Shown piece by piece: positions 9,284-17,508 of a stretch of DNA of 24,012 bases (position 1 is the stretch's first letter; every line of letters begins with the position of its first letter). Both the position numbers and the translations under genes were made by a program. The notes below the pieces were generated by a model. The model was not told the DNA's origin. It did not search any database and worked only from the letters and a program-made list of their open reading frames with translations. The stretch is from Syntrophaceae bacterium UBA5764 (GTDB lineage: Bacteria; Desulfobacterota; Syntrophia; Syntrophales; Smithellaceae), in NCBI GenBank assembly GCA_002418825.1, contig DIEW01000025.1, positions 501 through 24,512 of the forward strand, in the 5' to 3' direction.

Positions 9284-10464
9284 AGTACGAACACTGCATA
9301 CGCTGCACGATTTGCGTGGAAAACTGCCCTGTCTTCCGGGTCAATCCCGATTTCCCCGGTCCCAAGCAGGCGGGGCCGGACGCGCAGCGTTTCCGGATGG
9401 AAAGAGAAAAATCCGTGGACAAGTGGGTGCTTCTGTGCAGCCAGTGCAAGCGCTGCAACATGGCCTGCCCCTGCGGCGTGGAGCCGGCGGAAATCATCCT
9501 GCGGGCGCAGCAGAAATACGGCCTGCAGCATCCGCGCACACTGGCCCATCTGCTTTTTGCCAATAATTATTATCTGAGCGCATTAGGTTCTCTTACCGCG
9601 CCCGTGGCCAACAAAATCGCCGCCATGAAAATCGGCAAAAAAATATTTCACGCCATGGGCATTGCCACCTACATTCCTTTTCCCAAATTCAGTTTCAAAA
9701 CGATGAGAGGCAAAAATAAAAGGAAAGCCAAAGCGGCAAAAAGAGTGGCGCTTTTTTACGGCTGTTTCATCAATTTCTACCGTCCGGACATCGGCAGAAA
9801 AATAATCCGCCTGCTGGAATCGTTTAATGTGGATGTCGTCCTGCCGCCGCAGTGGTGCTGCGGGCTGCCCGCGCTGGGCAACGGCAATCTGACCATAGCG
9901 CGCTACTTCGCGCAGAAAAACGCCGCGTCGCTGTCCAATTATATCGACGCGGGTTATGAAATTATTTACACCTGTACTTCCTGCGGCTTGTGTCTGCTGC
10001 ACGACTATCCCGGCATACTGGAAATGCCGCAGGGAAAGAAAATCGCCGAAAATACCCGCGACCTGCATGAATACATTATCGGGCTTATCGACGACGGATA
10101 CATCGAGCCGCAATTCGGCGAGGTAAAACGCAAAATCGCCTATCACATTCCCTGCCATCTGCGCGCGCTGGGCATCGGCTATCCGGCGGCAAAAATCATG
10201 AAAATGATTCCCGGACTGGAATGTGAAATATTCGACGACACCTGCTGCGGTCTCAACGGCAGCTACGGCTTCAAAAAGACCAACGAAGCCACGGCGGTGC
10301 AACTGGGCAACCGCGCTGTTTCACTCATCAAAAAAACCAAAGCTGAAAACATTATGGCGGACTGCGGCTCCTGCCGCATGCAGTTGGGCGGATTATCCGG
10401 CATGGAAGCGCTGGATCCCGCCGAAGTCATCTGCGAGTCGCTGGGCATCACCGGCGAAAAATAG
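9280..10464 (+). CDS. glpC: Anaerobic glycerol-3-phosphate dehydrogenase subunit C (Fe-S)
   Basis: 394 aa electron-transfer subunit linking GlpAB to the membrane quinone pool. Two ferredoxin-like [4Fe-4S] motifs are intact: C6/C9/C12/C16 (CIRCTICVENCP) and C53/C56/C59/C63 (CSQCKRCNMACP). Two heterodisulfide-reductase-like cysteine-rich domains follow; the first contains YGCFINFYRPD, PPQWCCGLPALG and CTSCGLC, the second IPCHLRALG, DDTCCGLNGSYG and ADCGSCRMQ. The start ATG at 9280 overlaps the glpB stop by 4 bases, and CTGGAG precedes it. It is the last gene of the operon. The next gene converges from the other strand only 14 bases away. Confidence 0.95.
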   Translation: MKYEHCIRCTICVENCPVFRVNPDFPGPKQAGPDAQRFRMEREKSVDKWVLLCSQCKRCNMACPCGVEPAEIILRAQQKYGLQHPRTLAHLLFANNYYLSALGSLTAPVANKIAAMKIGKKIFHAMGIATYIPFPKFSFKTMRGKNKRKAKAAKRVALFYGCFINFYRPDIGRKIIRLLESFNVDVVLPPQWCCGLPALGNGNLTIARYFAQKNAASLSNYIDAGYEIIYTCTSCGLCLLHDYPGILEMPQGKKIAENTRDLHEYIIGLIDDGYIEPQFGEVKRKIAYHIPCHLRALGIGYPAAKIMKMIPGLECEIFDDTCCGLNGSYGFKKTNEATAVQLGNRAVSLIKKTKAENIMADCGSCRMQLGGLSGMEALDPAEVICESLGITGEK

Positions 10465-10478
10465 CCGCGGGCGGCAAA

Positions 10479-10808
10479 TTATCCCAAATCCTTCTTCATC
10501 CGGTCGAATTCTTCCTTGGTAATCTCGCCTTTGGCGTATCTTTTTTTCAGAATATCCAGCGGCGTTTCCCGCGCCTCGGAAACGGAATTTTTACTTTTCA
10601 AAGCCTGCACAATGAAATAAACCGCCACAACTAAAACAATCAAAAATATTACCCACATAAAGGCGCCTCCGTAACAAAATCCGTAATTCATCATCTGACC
10701 TGGTTCCCATCCCCGCCCCGGTCCCGGCCCCGGACCGAAAGGCCCACAGGCCGCGGCCAAAAGCGGCAACAATAAAAATGAAGCAATTACAAATACTTTC
10801 CTCATCAT
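10479..10808 (-). CDS. SHOCT-domain membrane lipoprotein
   Basis: 109 aa. The signal sequence MMRKVFVIASFLLLPLLAAAC ends in a lipobox with the Cys at residue 21. A proline/glycine-rich stretch (GPFGPGPGPGRGWEPG) follows, then a transmembrane helix around residues 50-69 (WVIFLIVLVVAVYFIVQAL). The C-terminus, ETPLDILKKRYAKGEITKEEF, is a SHOCT domain, a short motif common at the ends of membrane proteins and thought to mediate oligomerisation. A start one codon later is equally possible; AAAGGAGT precedes both. It faces glpC convergently and yjbQ divergently. No specific role can be given. Confidence 0.8.
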   Translation of the reverse strand: MMRKVFVIASFLLLPLLAAACGPFGPGPGPGRGWEPGQMMNYGFCYGGAFMWVIFLIVLVVAVYFIVQALKSKNSVSEARETPLDILKKRYAKGEITKEEFDRMKKDLG

Positions 10809-10970
10809 GTGTGACTCCTTTCGGAAATTTTATTTAATAAGGCAATGGATATCAGGTTTGTCAATACCCGCGGGGACGACACGCGGCAAGAAAATCAAAA
10901 CTTTCCTGCGCCGTCTCCTGTTGACTTCATCTTTCGTATCGCATAAACAATCCCCAAAGAGGAGGGACCT

Positions 10971-11387
10971 ATGACATTTGCGGAAACTATTCCCATCGAC
11001 ACAAAAGGCTTCAGCGACATCATCGACATTACGCCGCGCGTGCTTTCTTATGTAAAGCAGGCGGGCATCGCCAACGGCCTTATCACTCTTTTTTGTCCCG
11101 GCTCCACGGGAGCGCTCACCACCATTGAATACGAACCGGGCGTCCTGCGGGATTTGCGGGAAGCGCTGGAAAAAATCGCCCCGTCGGATGTTTCCTATCA
11201 CCACGACGCGAGATGGGGAGACGGAAACGGCTTTTCCCATGTCCGCGCCGCTTTAATGAAACCTTCGCTTTCGATTCCGGTCATCGAAGGAAGGCCGACT
11301 TTGGGCACATGGCAGCAGATTGTCTTCATTGATTTTGACAACCGCGCCAGAAAACGCAATATCGTCGTGCAGATTATCGGGGAGTAA
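10971..11387 (+). CDS. YjbQ/UPF0047 family protein
   Basis: 138 aa, the usual length of this widespread family. It has the conserved features LFCPGSTGALTTIEYEPG and HHDARWGDGNGFSHVRAALM, including the His residues that line the putative active site, then GTWQQIVFIDFD near the end. E. coli YjbQ was reported to have weak thiamine-phosphate synthase activity, but its physiological role is not settled. The start ATG has GAGGAGGG about 5 bases upstream. It is apparently monocistronic: the next gene starts 230 bases later after a palindromic stretch. Confidence 0.9.
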   Translation: MTFAETIPIDTKGFSDIIDITPRVLSYVKQAGIANGLITLFCPGSTGALTTIEYEPGVLRDLREALEKIAPSDVSYHHDARWGDGNGFSHVRAALMKPSLSIPVIEGRPTLGTWQQIVFIDFDNRARKRNIVVQIIGE

Positions 11388-11492
11388 AAAGCGTTCTTTC
11401 TTCTCCATATTAAATAGAACCGTCAACATTTTTGCCGTTGAGTGTTATTTCTGCCTAATTGTATTCATTTTTTTCCGATTAAACAAAATGCC

Positions 11493-11519
11493 AAGAATAA
11501 AGGTTCGACCCCGATTCTT
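11493..11519 (+). repeat. Small palindromic element in the yjbQ/DUF2804 gap
   Basis: Arms AAGAAT (11493-11498) and ATTCTT (11514-11519) flank an inner GGT/ACC stem with a TCG loop. The centre resembles the TTCGA of tRNA T-arms and of REP-like palindromes. The rest of 11388-11617 is AT-rich and shows no other structure; the strong ribosome binding site of the next gene is at its right end. Confidence 0.4.
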
Positions 11520-11617
11520 TTCCTGTAATTCTTGCTATCGTTTTCATAGGATTGTTTGCAATTAGTTAAACTATGGAGTAAATATAACCAGAAAATCAGC
11601 TTAAGGAGGGAAAAGTC

Positions 11618-12748
11618 ATGGGAGAGTATAGTAAATATATAGCCCCTGAACGCAGGGCAGTTCCTACTCCGTACAGCATTGTTGATGAAAACGGCAAGGC
11701 TGTGTTTGGCACCTTCGACAAAGAGTTCAAATCGATGGATTTCCTGAAGATCAAGAGACCTACAAGCGCGCCTCAGTTTATGAACCGCCTCAAGCTGACA
11801 CTGTGGCAGGCCACCGAGGTTAACCTCAAGGATGGACTACTACTTGCGGTTGTCTGCGATATGGGTATTTTCGGAAAGACGATGAATGTCTTTTATGACA
11901 AGCGCGCAAAGAAGGTTTACACATGGGATACGAATCTCAAAAGCAAAGACACAAAGATTGCGCCGACACTCTTAAATAGAGATGTTTCCGAAGGCGAGAC
12001 ACCGGTAAGCCATGTCAAATATGTTAACTCACTCGACAAGAACAAGCTGTATCTTAGCGGATTTCATAAAGGCAAATGTTTTATTGACAGCAAGGAATAC
12101 AGCGAAAAACCGACAATCGAATACGATTTCGAACTGACACGCGTTTCAAAGCCGTGCTGTGTTTCCATTCCGTTCCCGGGCAGCCCGATTAACAACAGGC
12201 CGCTTTACAGCCAGAAGGACCTTTACAGCGTATCCGGCAAGCTTGTATTCAACGGAGAGGAGTTCAAGGTTGACGAGAATGCCGGCGCGATTATGGATGA
12301 CCACAGAGGTTATTATCCGAGAAAGGCCCACTACGACTGGGTATCCACAATGGGCAAACTGAACATCGACGGTAAAATGAAGTGGTTCGGTTTCAACCTG
12401 ACGCGCAACCAGTCCATCGATCAGGAGAAGTATAACGAGAATATCATCTGGTTTGAAAACGAGACGAGCCTTCTCCCTCCGGTAACGTTTACACGGAATC
12501 CGGAAACGAAGGATTATCTTGCGAGCCGCGGCAAGTGCGAATGGATTGTCAAGGATGAGCATGACATGGTAAACCTGAAGTTCAAAGTCTATAACCTCAA
12601 TGCCATGCTGATGCACGCGGTTGTTGTGAACATCGACTATTACATCACCTTCGGCGAACTCGAAGGTTATCTGAGAGACGAGGACGGCAAGAAGTACATT
12701 CTGGACGGACTAACCGGCATTGGCGAAGACAAGACGCTTCTTCTGTAA
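11618..12748 (+). CDS. DUF2804-family protein
   Basis: 376 aa. The C-terminal half matches what I recall of DUF2804: a DDHRGYYPRKAHYDW motif (Asp/Arg followed by aromatic residues), then KWFGFNLTRNQS, an ENIIWFENETSLLPPV strand pair, and a late NLKFKVYNLN segment. The N-terminal half is predicted beta-rich. No signal peptide or membrane segment is seen, so it is probably cytoplasmic. The function of this family is unknown; lipid- or carbohydrate-related roles have not been shown. A strong TTAAGGAGGG lies about 7 bases before the ATG. It is flanked on both sides by intergenic regions with palindromes, so it may be a horizontally acquired single gene. Confidence 0.75.
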   Translation: MGEYSKYIAPERRAVPTPYSIVDENGKAVFGTFDKEFKSMDFLKIKRPTSAPQFMNRLKLTLWQATEVNLKDGLLLAVVCDMGIFGKTMNVFYDKRAKKVYTWDTNLKSKDTKIAPTLLNRDVSEGETPVSHVKYVNSLDKNKLYLSGFHKGKCFIDSKEYSEKPTIEYDFELTRVSKPCCVSIPFPGSPINNRPLYSQKDLYSVSGKLVFNGEEFKVDENAGAIMDDHRGYYPRKAHYDWVSTMGKLNIDGKMKWFGFNLTRNQSIDQEKYNENIIWFENETSLLPPVTFTRNPETKDYLASRGKCEWIVKDEHDMVNLKFKVYNLNAMLMHAVVVNIDYYITFGELEGYLRDEDGKKYILDGLTGIGEDKTLLL

Positions 12749-12815
12749 TTTGCATGAACTGTTTCTTCCGTTACTATTTTTATTTAATAGTTAAGGTTTG
12801 ACCATATCGCTCTCT

Positions 12816-12845
12816 ACTCCGAAAAAGTCTTGACTTTTTCGTAGT
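12816..12845 (+). repeat. Inverted repeat A upstream of the AAA ATPase gene
   Basis: Arms CGAAAAAGTC (12820-12829) and GACTTTTTCG (12832-12841) are perfect 10-base complements around TT. ACT/AGT pair outside after one mismatch. No T-run follows, so it is not a normal terminator. The right arm can also pair with AAAAAGTC at 12854-12861, giving an alternative fold. Confidence 0.65.
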
Positions 12846-12870
12846 TCATGGTAAAAAAGTCGCCATGAAC
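12844..12870 (+). promoter_or_regulatory. Inverted repeat B enclosing the ATPase start codon
   Basis: GTTCATGG (12844-12851) and CCATGAAC (12863-12870) are perfect complements. The start ATG at 12865 lies inside the right arm, so in mRNA the hairpin would hide the start. No Shine-Dalgarno sequence is visible in the loop. This suggests control of translation initiation, or simply a palindrome from a former insertion. Confidence 0.5.
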
Positions 12871-13998
12871 AGATATCTTGAAAAGTACATACAGGCCGAT
12901 TTAAAGAAAAAAATAGTTTTGCTCACCGGGCCGCGGCAGGCAGGCAAGACAACACTGGCAAAAATGCTTTCGGAATCATTTGATTATTTCAATTACGACA
13001 ACGCCGAGCACCGGTTGGAGCTTTTGGGAAAGTCATGGGATCGCGCTAAACCCCTTGTTATATTCGATGAACTTCACAAAATGAAAAACTGGAAATCCTG
13101 GCTTAAAGGCATTTACGATACTGAAAAAATACCACCATCCATTATTGTTACCGGCAGTGCCAAGCTTGATGCCTATAAAAAAGTAGGCGATTCTCTTGCC
13201 GGAAGATTTTTTGAGTTCCGGCTTCACCCGCTTGATCTGAAAGAAATTAAAACCATTTTAGGTTCGCGAGATCTCGATGAAAAACTTAACCGGCTTTTGC
13301 AGCTTGGCGGTTTTCCGGAACCATATCTTGAGGGCAACACGACTTACTATAATCGCTGGAAAAAGAGTCACCTGGATATTATATTAAAAGAAGACATGGT
13401 TGATTTGGAAAATCTGCGGCAAATTACCTCCATAGAAACCCTAATCCAGCTTTTAAAGAAAAAAGTTGGAACACCAATATCCTATAAATCTTTAGCCGAG
13501 GATCTTCAGTGTTCGGACAAAACCGTAAAGCGTTGGCTGGCTGTGCTGGAAACACTATATATAGTTTTCAAAGTTTCACCGTTTCACAAAAACATATCCC
13601 GCTCTCTTTTGAAAGCGCCTAAATATTATTTTTATGACACGGGTCAGGTGCCCGAAGACCCAGGAATGAAGCTGGAAAACCTTGTCGCCTGTTCCTTGCT
13701 TAAAGAAATGCATTTTCGAGAAGATTGCCTTGGTGAAAAATGGAATCTTTATTATCTGAAAAACAAAGATGGGCGCGAAATTGACTTTTTCATTACCAGG
13801 AAGGATAAACCCGTTTGCATGATTGAAGCAAAATGGAGTGATTCTGCAAAAAGCGCTAATTTTTCTTTTTTTGAAAAATACATAAAGGGCATAAAAAAAA
13901 TCCAGATTGTCAAAGAACTACAGCGCGAAAAAACCTATCCGGACGGCGCGGAAATACGCGCGGCGAGCCAGTGGCTCTCTGAAATGCCCCTTGGGTAA
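12865..13998 (+). CDS. AAA-family ATPase with C-terminal DUF4143 (nuclease-like) domain
   Basis: 377 aa. The N-terminal AAA_14 domain has Walker A TGPRQAGKTT (residues 21-30, Lys28) and Walker B LVIFDELHK (about 64-72), with a sensor-like VTGSA. A winged-helix-like section follows (ISYKSLAEDLQCSDKTVKRWL). The C-terminal DUF4143 domain resembles PD-(D/E)XK nucleases: Asp307 in GREIDFF and Glu321-x-Lys323 in IEAKW are all present. Such proteins are common, often mobile or strain-specific, and their role is mostly unknown; toxin, defence and DNA-maintenance roles have been suggested. No Shine-Dalgarno sequence precedes the ATG, which is inside an inverted repeat. No antitoxin-like partner gene is visible next to it. 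Confidence 0.85.
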   Translation: MNRYLEKYIQADLKKKIVLLTGPRQAGKTTLAKMLSESFDYFNYDNAEHRLELLGKSWDRAKPLVIFDELHKMKNWKSWLKGIYDTEKIPPSIIVTGSAKLDAYKKVGDSLAGRFFEFRLHPLDLKEIKTILGSRDLDEKLNRLLQLGGFPEPYLEGNTTYYNRWKKSHLDIILKEDMVDLENLRQITSIETLIQLLKKKVGTPISYKSLAEDLQCSDKTVKRWLAVLETLYIVFKVSPFHKNISRSLLKAPKYYFYDTGQVPEDPGMKLENLVACSLLKEMHFREDCLGEKWNLYYLKNKDGREIDFFITRKDKPVCMIEAKWSDSAKSANFSFFEKYIKGIKKIQIVKELQREKTYPDGAEIRAASQWLSEMPLG

Positions 13999-14047
13999 AG
14001 CGGCACCCTGAAGACGGGCGCAGAAAAATATCACAATAGCAATACCT

Positions 14048-14111
14048 GTCATTTTGACCGTAGGGAGAAATCTTTCTGGATAATATCAATATTTCTCTCC
14101 AGCACAGCTGG
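14048..14111. repeat. Degenerate REP/MITE-like palindromic element
   Basis: TGTCATTTTGACCGTAGG runs into GAGAAAT (14065-14071), which pairs with ATTTCTC (14091-14097). A second perfect small hairpin CCAGC/GCTGG with an ACA loop follows (14099-14111). From memory, sequences of the form GTCATTTCGACCG followed by GAGAAATC occur as dispersed palindromic repeats in several bacterial phyla. Here the outer arm has no partner, so the copy may be truncated. Confidence 0.4.
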
Positions 14112-14149
14112 ACTATAGGCTGCACCCGAAATAACACACAAGATTTACG

Positions 14150-14434
14150 TCAATCCTTCTTAAACAACGACTCCAGTTTGTCCTTGATATTAGAGCCAGC
14201 GGCGCCGGAAGACTTCCCTGATTCTTTGAAACGGAAAAAATCGCAGAAATTCGACCGGGCTTTATCCAGCACGCGCTCCGCCTGTGTTTCGCGGCAGTCG
14301 TTATACGCGCCCGCCTCATAAAACGAGCAGTTCAGACAGCAATGCAGATCCGACCTGCAGGAAGGACATTGCGCCTGCCTGCCGACAAAAAAATCATCCG
14401 CGATTTCCTTTTGGCATTTGTGGCAGATTTTCAT
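14150..14434 (-). CDS. Small cysteine-rich zinc-ribbon protein
   Basis: 94 aa from the ATG at 14434. The N-terminus has paired cysteines, CHKC and CPSC, with CCLNC shortly after: a zinc-ribbon pattern. This is followed by FYEAGAYNDCRETQAERVLDKARSNFCDFF, a conserved signature I recall from uncharacterised proteins of anaerobic deltaproteobacteria. The C-terminus is polar and lysine-rich (LESLFKKD). The frame remains open 27 codons upstream, but that part is unlike the family and the Cys motif begins right after the chosen Met. No good Shine-Dalgarno sequence precedes it. It lies downstream of the CRISPR array on the same strand, so read-through from the array could reach it. Function unknown. 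Confidence 0.7.
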   Translation of the reverse strand: MKICHKCQKEIADDFFVGRQAQCPSCRSDLHCCLNCSFYEAGAYNDCRETQAERVLDKARSNFCDFFRFKESGKSSGAAGSNIKDKLESLFKKD

Positions 14435-14567
14435 GAAACGAAGATATAAAGGATGAAAGGCAAAAGCCCTTATGAGATTTTGAAGCAAAAAATGCAACCG
14501 ATTTAACATCGTCAAGCGAGGTCCATTTGGTCACATGTAATACCAGTTGTTCGAGGCGCACCAGATG

Positions 14568-17393
14568 CTTTAAATCCCATCATTGCTTACTAACACCTGA
14601 TCGATGCCAAACCGGATTTTGTCAATATCGGCGCTTTAAATCCCATCATTGTTTACTAACACTTCCGTGGAGCTGGCGATTTATTATCTCTACAAACTTT
14701 AAATCCCATCATTGTTTACTAACACTCGCTTTTAGGGCGATCAGCACGGCATTATTCCACTCTTTAAATCCCATCATTGTTTACTAACACATTTTGAGCT
14801 AACAGTTTATGAGCGTAAATGGCCTCCTTTAAATCCCATCATTGTTTACTAACACTCGCTTCGGAGGTGACGTTCCGCGTGTACAATTACATCTTTAAAT
14901 CCCATCATTGTTTACTAACACGCGCATTTTCGTGGGGGGATTACGGCATTTCCAAAACTTTAAATCCCATCATTGTTTACTAACACGCTGCCGCCGCCCT
15001 TGCCGCCGCCTTCGGTAGTAATCTTTAAATCCCATCATTGTTTACTAACACTTCAGTGTGCCGGGGTGTTCAACAATAACACCCGGACTTTAAATCCCAT
15101 CATTGTTTACTAACACTCGTAAGATATTCTAATAGTTCCCCGATATTTTTCTTTAAATCCCATCATTGTTTACTAACACTGTCTTCATCGTCGGCGTTCT
15201 TGAGCAGATGCCCGCTTTAAATCCCATCATTGTTTACTAACACCGCGAACTGGCGTTCCAGTGAGGGCTGCAATTAACTTCTTTAAATCCCATCATTGTT
15301 TACTAACACGCTTATGGCGGATTTTTGCTTAACTTGCCTGGCAAGCTTTAAATCCCATCATTGTTTACTAACACTTTTACTTCAATTTCCCGCAGATGTA
15401 ATTTGAGCTCCTTTAAATCCCATCATTGTTTACTAACACTTCGCCTCCGCCACTACGCCCGCGGCATTCCACGTCCTTTAAATCCCATCATTGTTTACTA
15501 ACACCGAGCCGCGTGTGGCAAGCTCTAGCGACAGCGGAAAACTTTAAATCCCATCATTGTTTACTAACACCCATCACACAGACCTCCAAGCTGCGCGAAT
15601 GGCCGGCTTTAAATCCCATCATTGTTTACTAACACTATAAAAAAGAAAACCGTAACAACTGACAGTTTTGGCTTTAAATCCCATCATTGTTTACTAACAC
15701 AAAAGCGTCCCTATTTTTCATACTTCTTTTTTATTTCTTTAAATCCCATCATTGTTTACTAACACTCCAAGCGGTATTCATTTACACCGCCACCGTGTGG
15801 TACTTTAAATCCCATCATTGTTTACTAACACAAAATCCCTTACGGACAATATTGAGTATCGTTGTGACTTTAAATCCCATCATTGTTTACTAACACTGGA
15901 TGGAAACGCTTTTCTGGATTTCGGCGATATACCTTTAAATCCCATCATTGTTTACTAACACCGTTTGCACCAGCATAACAAAAGCGGGGTAAAAAAACTT
16001 TAAATCCCATCATTGTTTACTAACACACATCATCCGTTCCCAGCGTGCCGGCCTTGGGTTTAACTTTAAATCCCATCATTGTTTACTAACACTTGTGGAA
16101 AACCCGCTGCGCCAGACCAGAACCAGCGCTTTAAATCCCATCATTGTTTACTAACACTATATATCTCCCGTTTTTTCATCGAGAACAAAAAAGCTTTAAA
16201 TCCCATCATTGTTTACTAACACTTGGCATAAGGGATCGACTGGGTGTGCGTCTTTTATCTTTAAATCCCATCATTGTTTACTAACACTAAGTGCCATAGC
16301 CAGCCTCTCCGCACACTGTAATTCTTTAAATCCCATCATTGTTTACTAACACCTTCGTTAAAAGCTCCAATCACCACTAGCGTTAATACTTTAAATCCCA
16401 TCATTGTTTACTAACACCAGGCGCTTGCCGCAATATCAATCAATGTATCGGTAACTTTAAATCCCATCATTGTTTACTAACACGGTTATGTCTGGGACGC
16501 TTCAACTTCTGATTATGGATCTTTAAATCCCATCATTGTTTACTAACACCTACAAGGACGCCGATAGAGGCTTATATTATAACAACTTTAAATCCCATCA
16601 TTGTTTACTAACACTCGCAGCCACAGCAACAAAGACTGTCACCCATATTTCTTTAAATCCCATCATTGTTTACTAACACGACGTAAGCCAGCGGTGAATA
16701 CCTTTTTACCATAAGCTTTAAATCCCATCATTGTTTACTAACACACGGAGTGGTTGTTTCAAGAGGCGCCATTTACCGGCTTTAAATCCCATCATTGTTT
16801 ACTAACACGCATGAGATACACGCTGAACTTCCAGTCTTTTGATACTTTAAATCCCATCATTGTTTACTAACACTTATGCTGCTTTCGTTCATGTCTTTGT
16901 TATATTTAACTTTAAATCCCATCATTGTTTACTAACACCCGGTCAATTATGCTTATCTTTGGTCGTCTTAATAACTTTAAATCCCATCATTGTTTACTAA
17001 CACTCTAATGTCCGCTAAATATTTTTGGAATCTTTCAGCTTTAAATCCCATCATTGTTTACTAACACGCTTCATCAAATGTCGAATAAAATATATCTCTG
17101 ATTAGCTTTAAATCCCATCATTGTTTACTAACACTTCTTTTTCCTGATGGTCAACAAAGATATTTTCAGCTTTAAATCCCATCATTGTTTACTAACACCC
17201 GCCGCAATTTGAAGGCAAGATTGCCCAACCTAAACTTTAAATCCCATCATTGTTTACTAACACTTAAAACAGGTCTATCCGGCTCTGGACAATAGATACT
17301 CTTTAAATCCCATCATTGTTTACTAACACCCCGCTTGTTTCGCCGCTTAGAATACCACCGATTACTTTAAATCCCATCATTGTTTACTAACAC
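14568..17393 (-). CRISPR. CRISPR array, 44 repeats and 43 spacers
   Basis: The repeat is 29 bp. On the plus strand it begins CTTTAAATCCCATCATTG and ends TTTACTAACAC; the transcribed (minus) strand begins GTGTTAGTAAAC and ends GGGATTTAAAG, with an ATTTAAAG-like 5' tag typical of subtype I-B. Repeat starts run from 14568 to 17365 with a period of 63-67, so spacers are 34-38 bp, mostly 36. All copies I read are identical except the leftmost, which has GCTT instead of GTTT. This degenerate copy marks the leader-distal (oldest) end. The leader and cas genes are at the right, so new spacers enter at 17393 and transcription runs leftward. I found no duplicated spacer by eye. Confidence 0.98.
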
Positions 17394-17508
17394 CCATTAA
17401 TTTTAAAATAACAAAATATACAAAATCCAATAATTGCCTCTTCTTCTTTCTCTTAATTTATGCAATATTTTCTCGATGCATCAATAATGCATCGCTTTAT
17501 AATGATTA
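17394..17508 (-). promoter_or_regulatory. CRISPR leader
   Basis: 115 bases between the last repeat and the cas2 stop. It is very AT-rich (12 G+C in the 60 bases 17401-17460) with a polypurine run on the transcribed strand. It should contain the array promoter and adaptation signals. No convincing -35/-10 pair can be singled out. A perfect inverted repeat lies inside at 17474-17494. Confidence 0.8.
17474..17494. repeat. Perfect inverted repeat in the CRISPR leader
   Basis: Arms CGATGCAT (17474-17481) and ATGCATCG (17487-17494) are perfect complements separated by CAATA. It lies about 80 bases from the first repeat and 15 bases after cas2. It is not followed by a T-run on either strand, so it fits a protein-binding dyad better than a terminator. 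Confidence 0.6.

Noticed and set aside
11500..11515. tRNA T-arm-like GGTTCGACCCC
   Set aside because: No acceptor, D or anticodon arms can be formed around it, so it is not a tRNA gene.
12820..12841. Terminator for the DUF2804 gene
   Set aside because: The stem is strong but no T-run follows it, and the loop of two bases is unfavourable; kept as an inverted repeat instead.
14503..14531. A possible 45th, degenerate repeat one period left of the array
   Set aside because: Only a short TTTAA/CATC resemblance is seen; too few matching bases to call a repeat.
14527..15893. Plus-strand ORFs with a repeated FKSHHCLLT peptide
   Set aside because: The repeated peptide is simply the translated CRISPR repeat; the frames are broken by spacers and are not genes.
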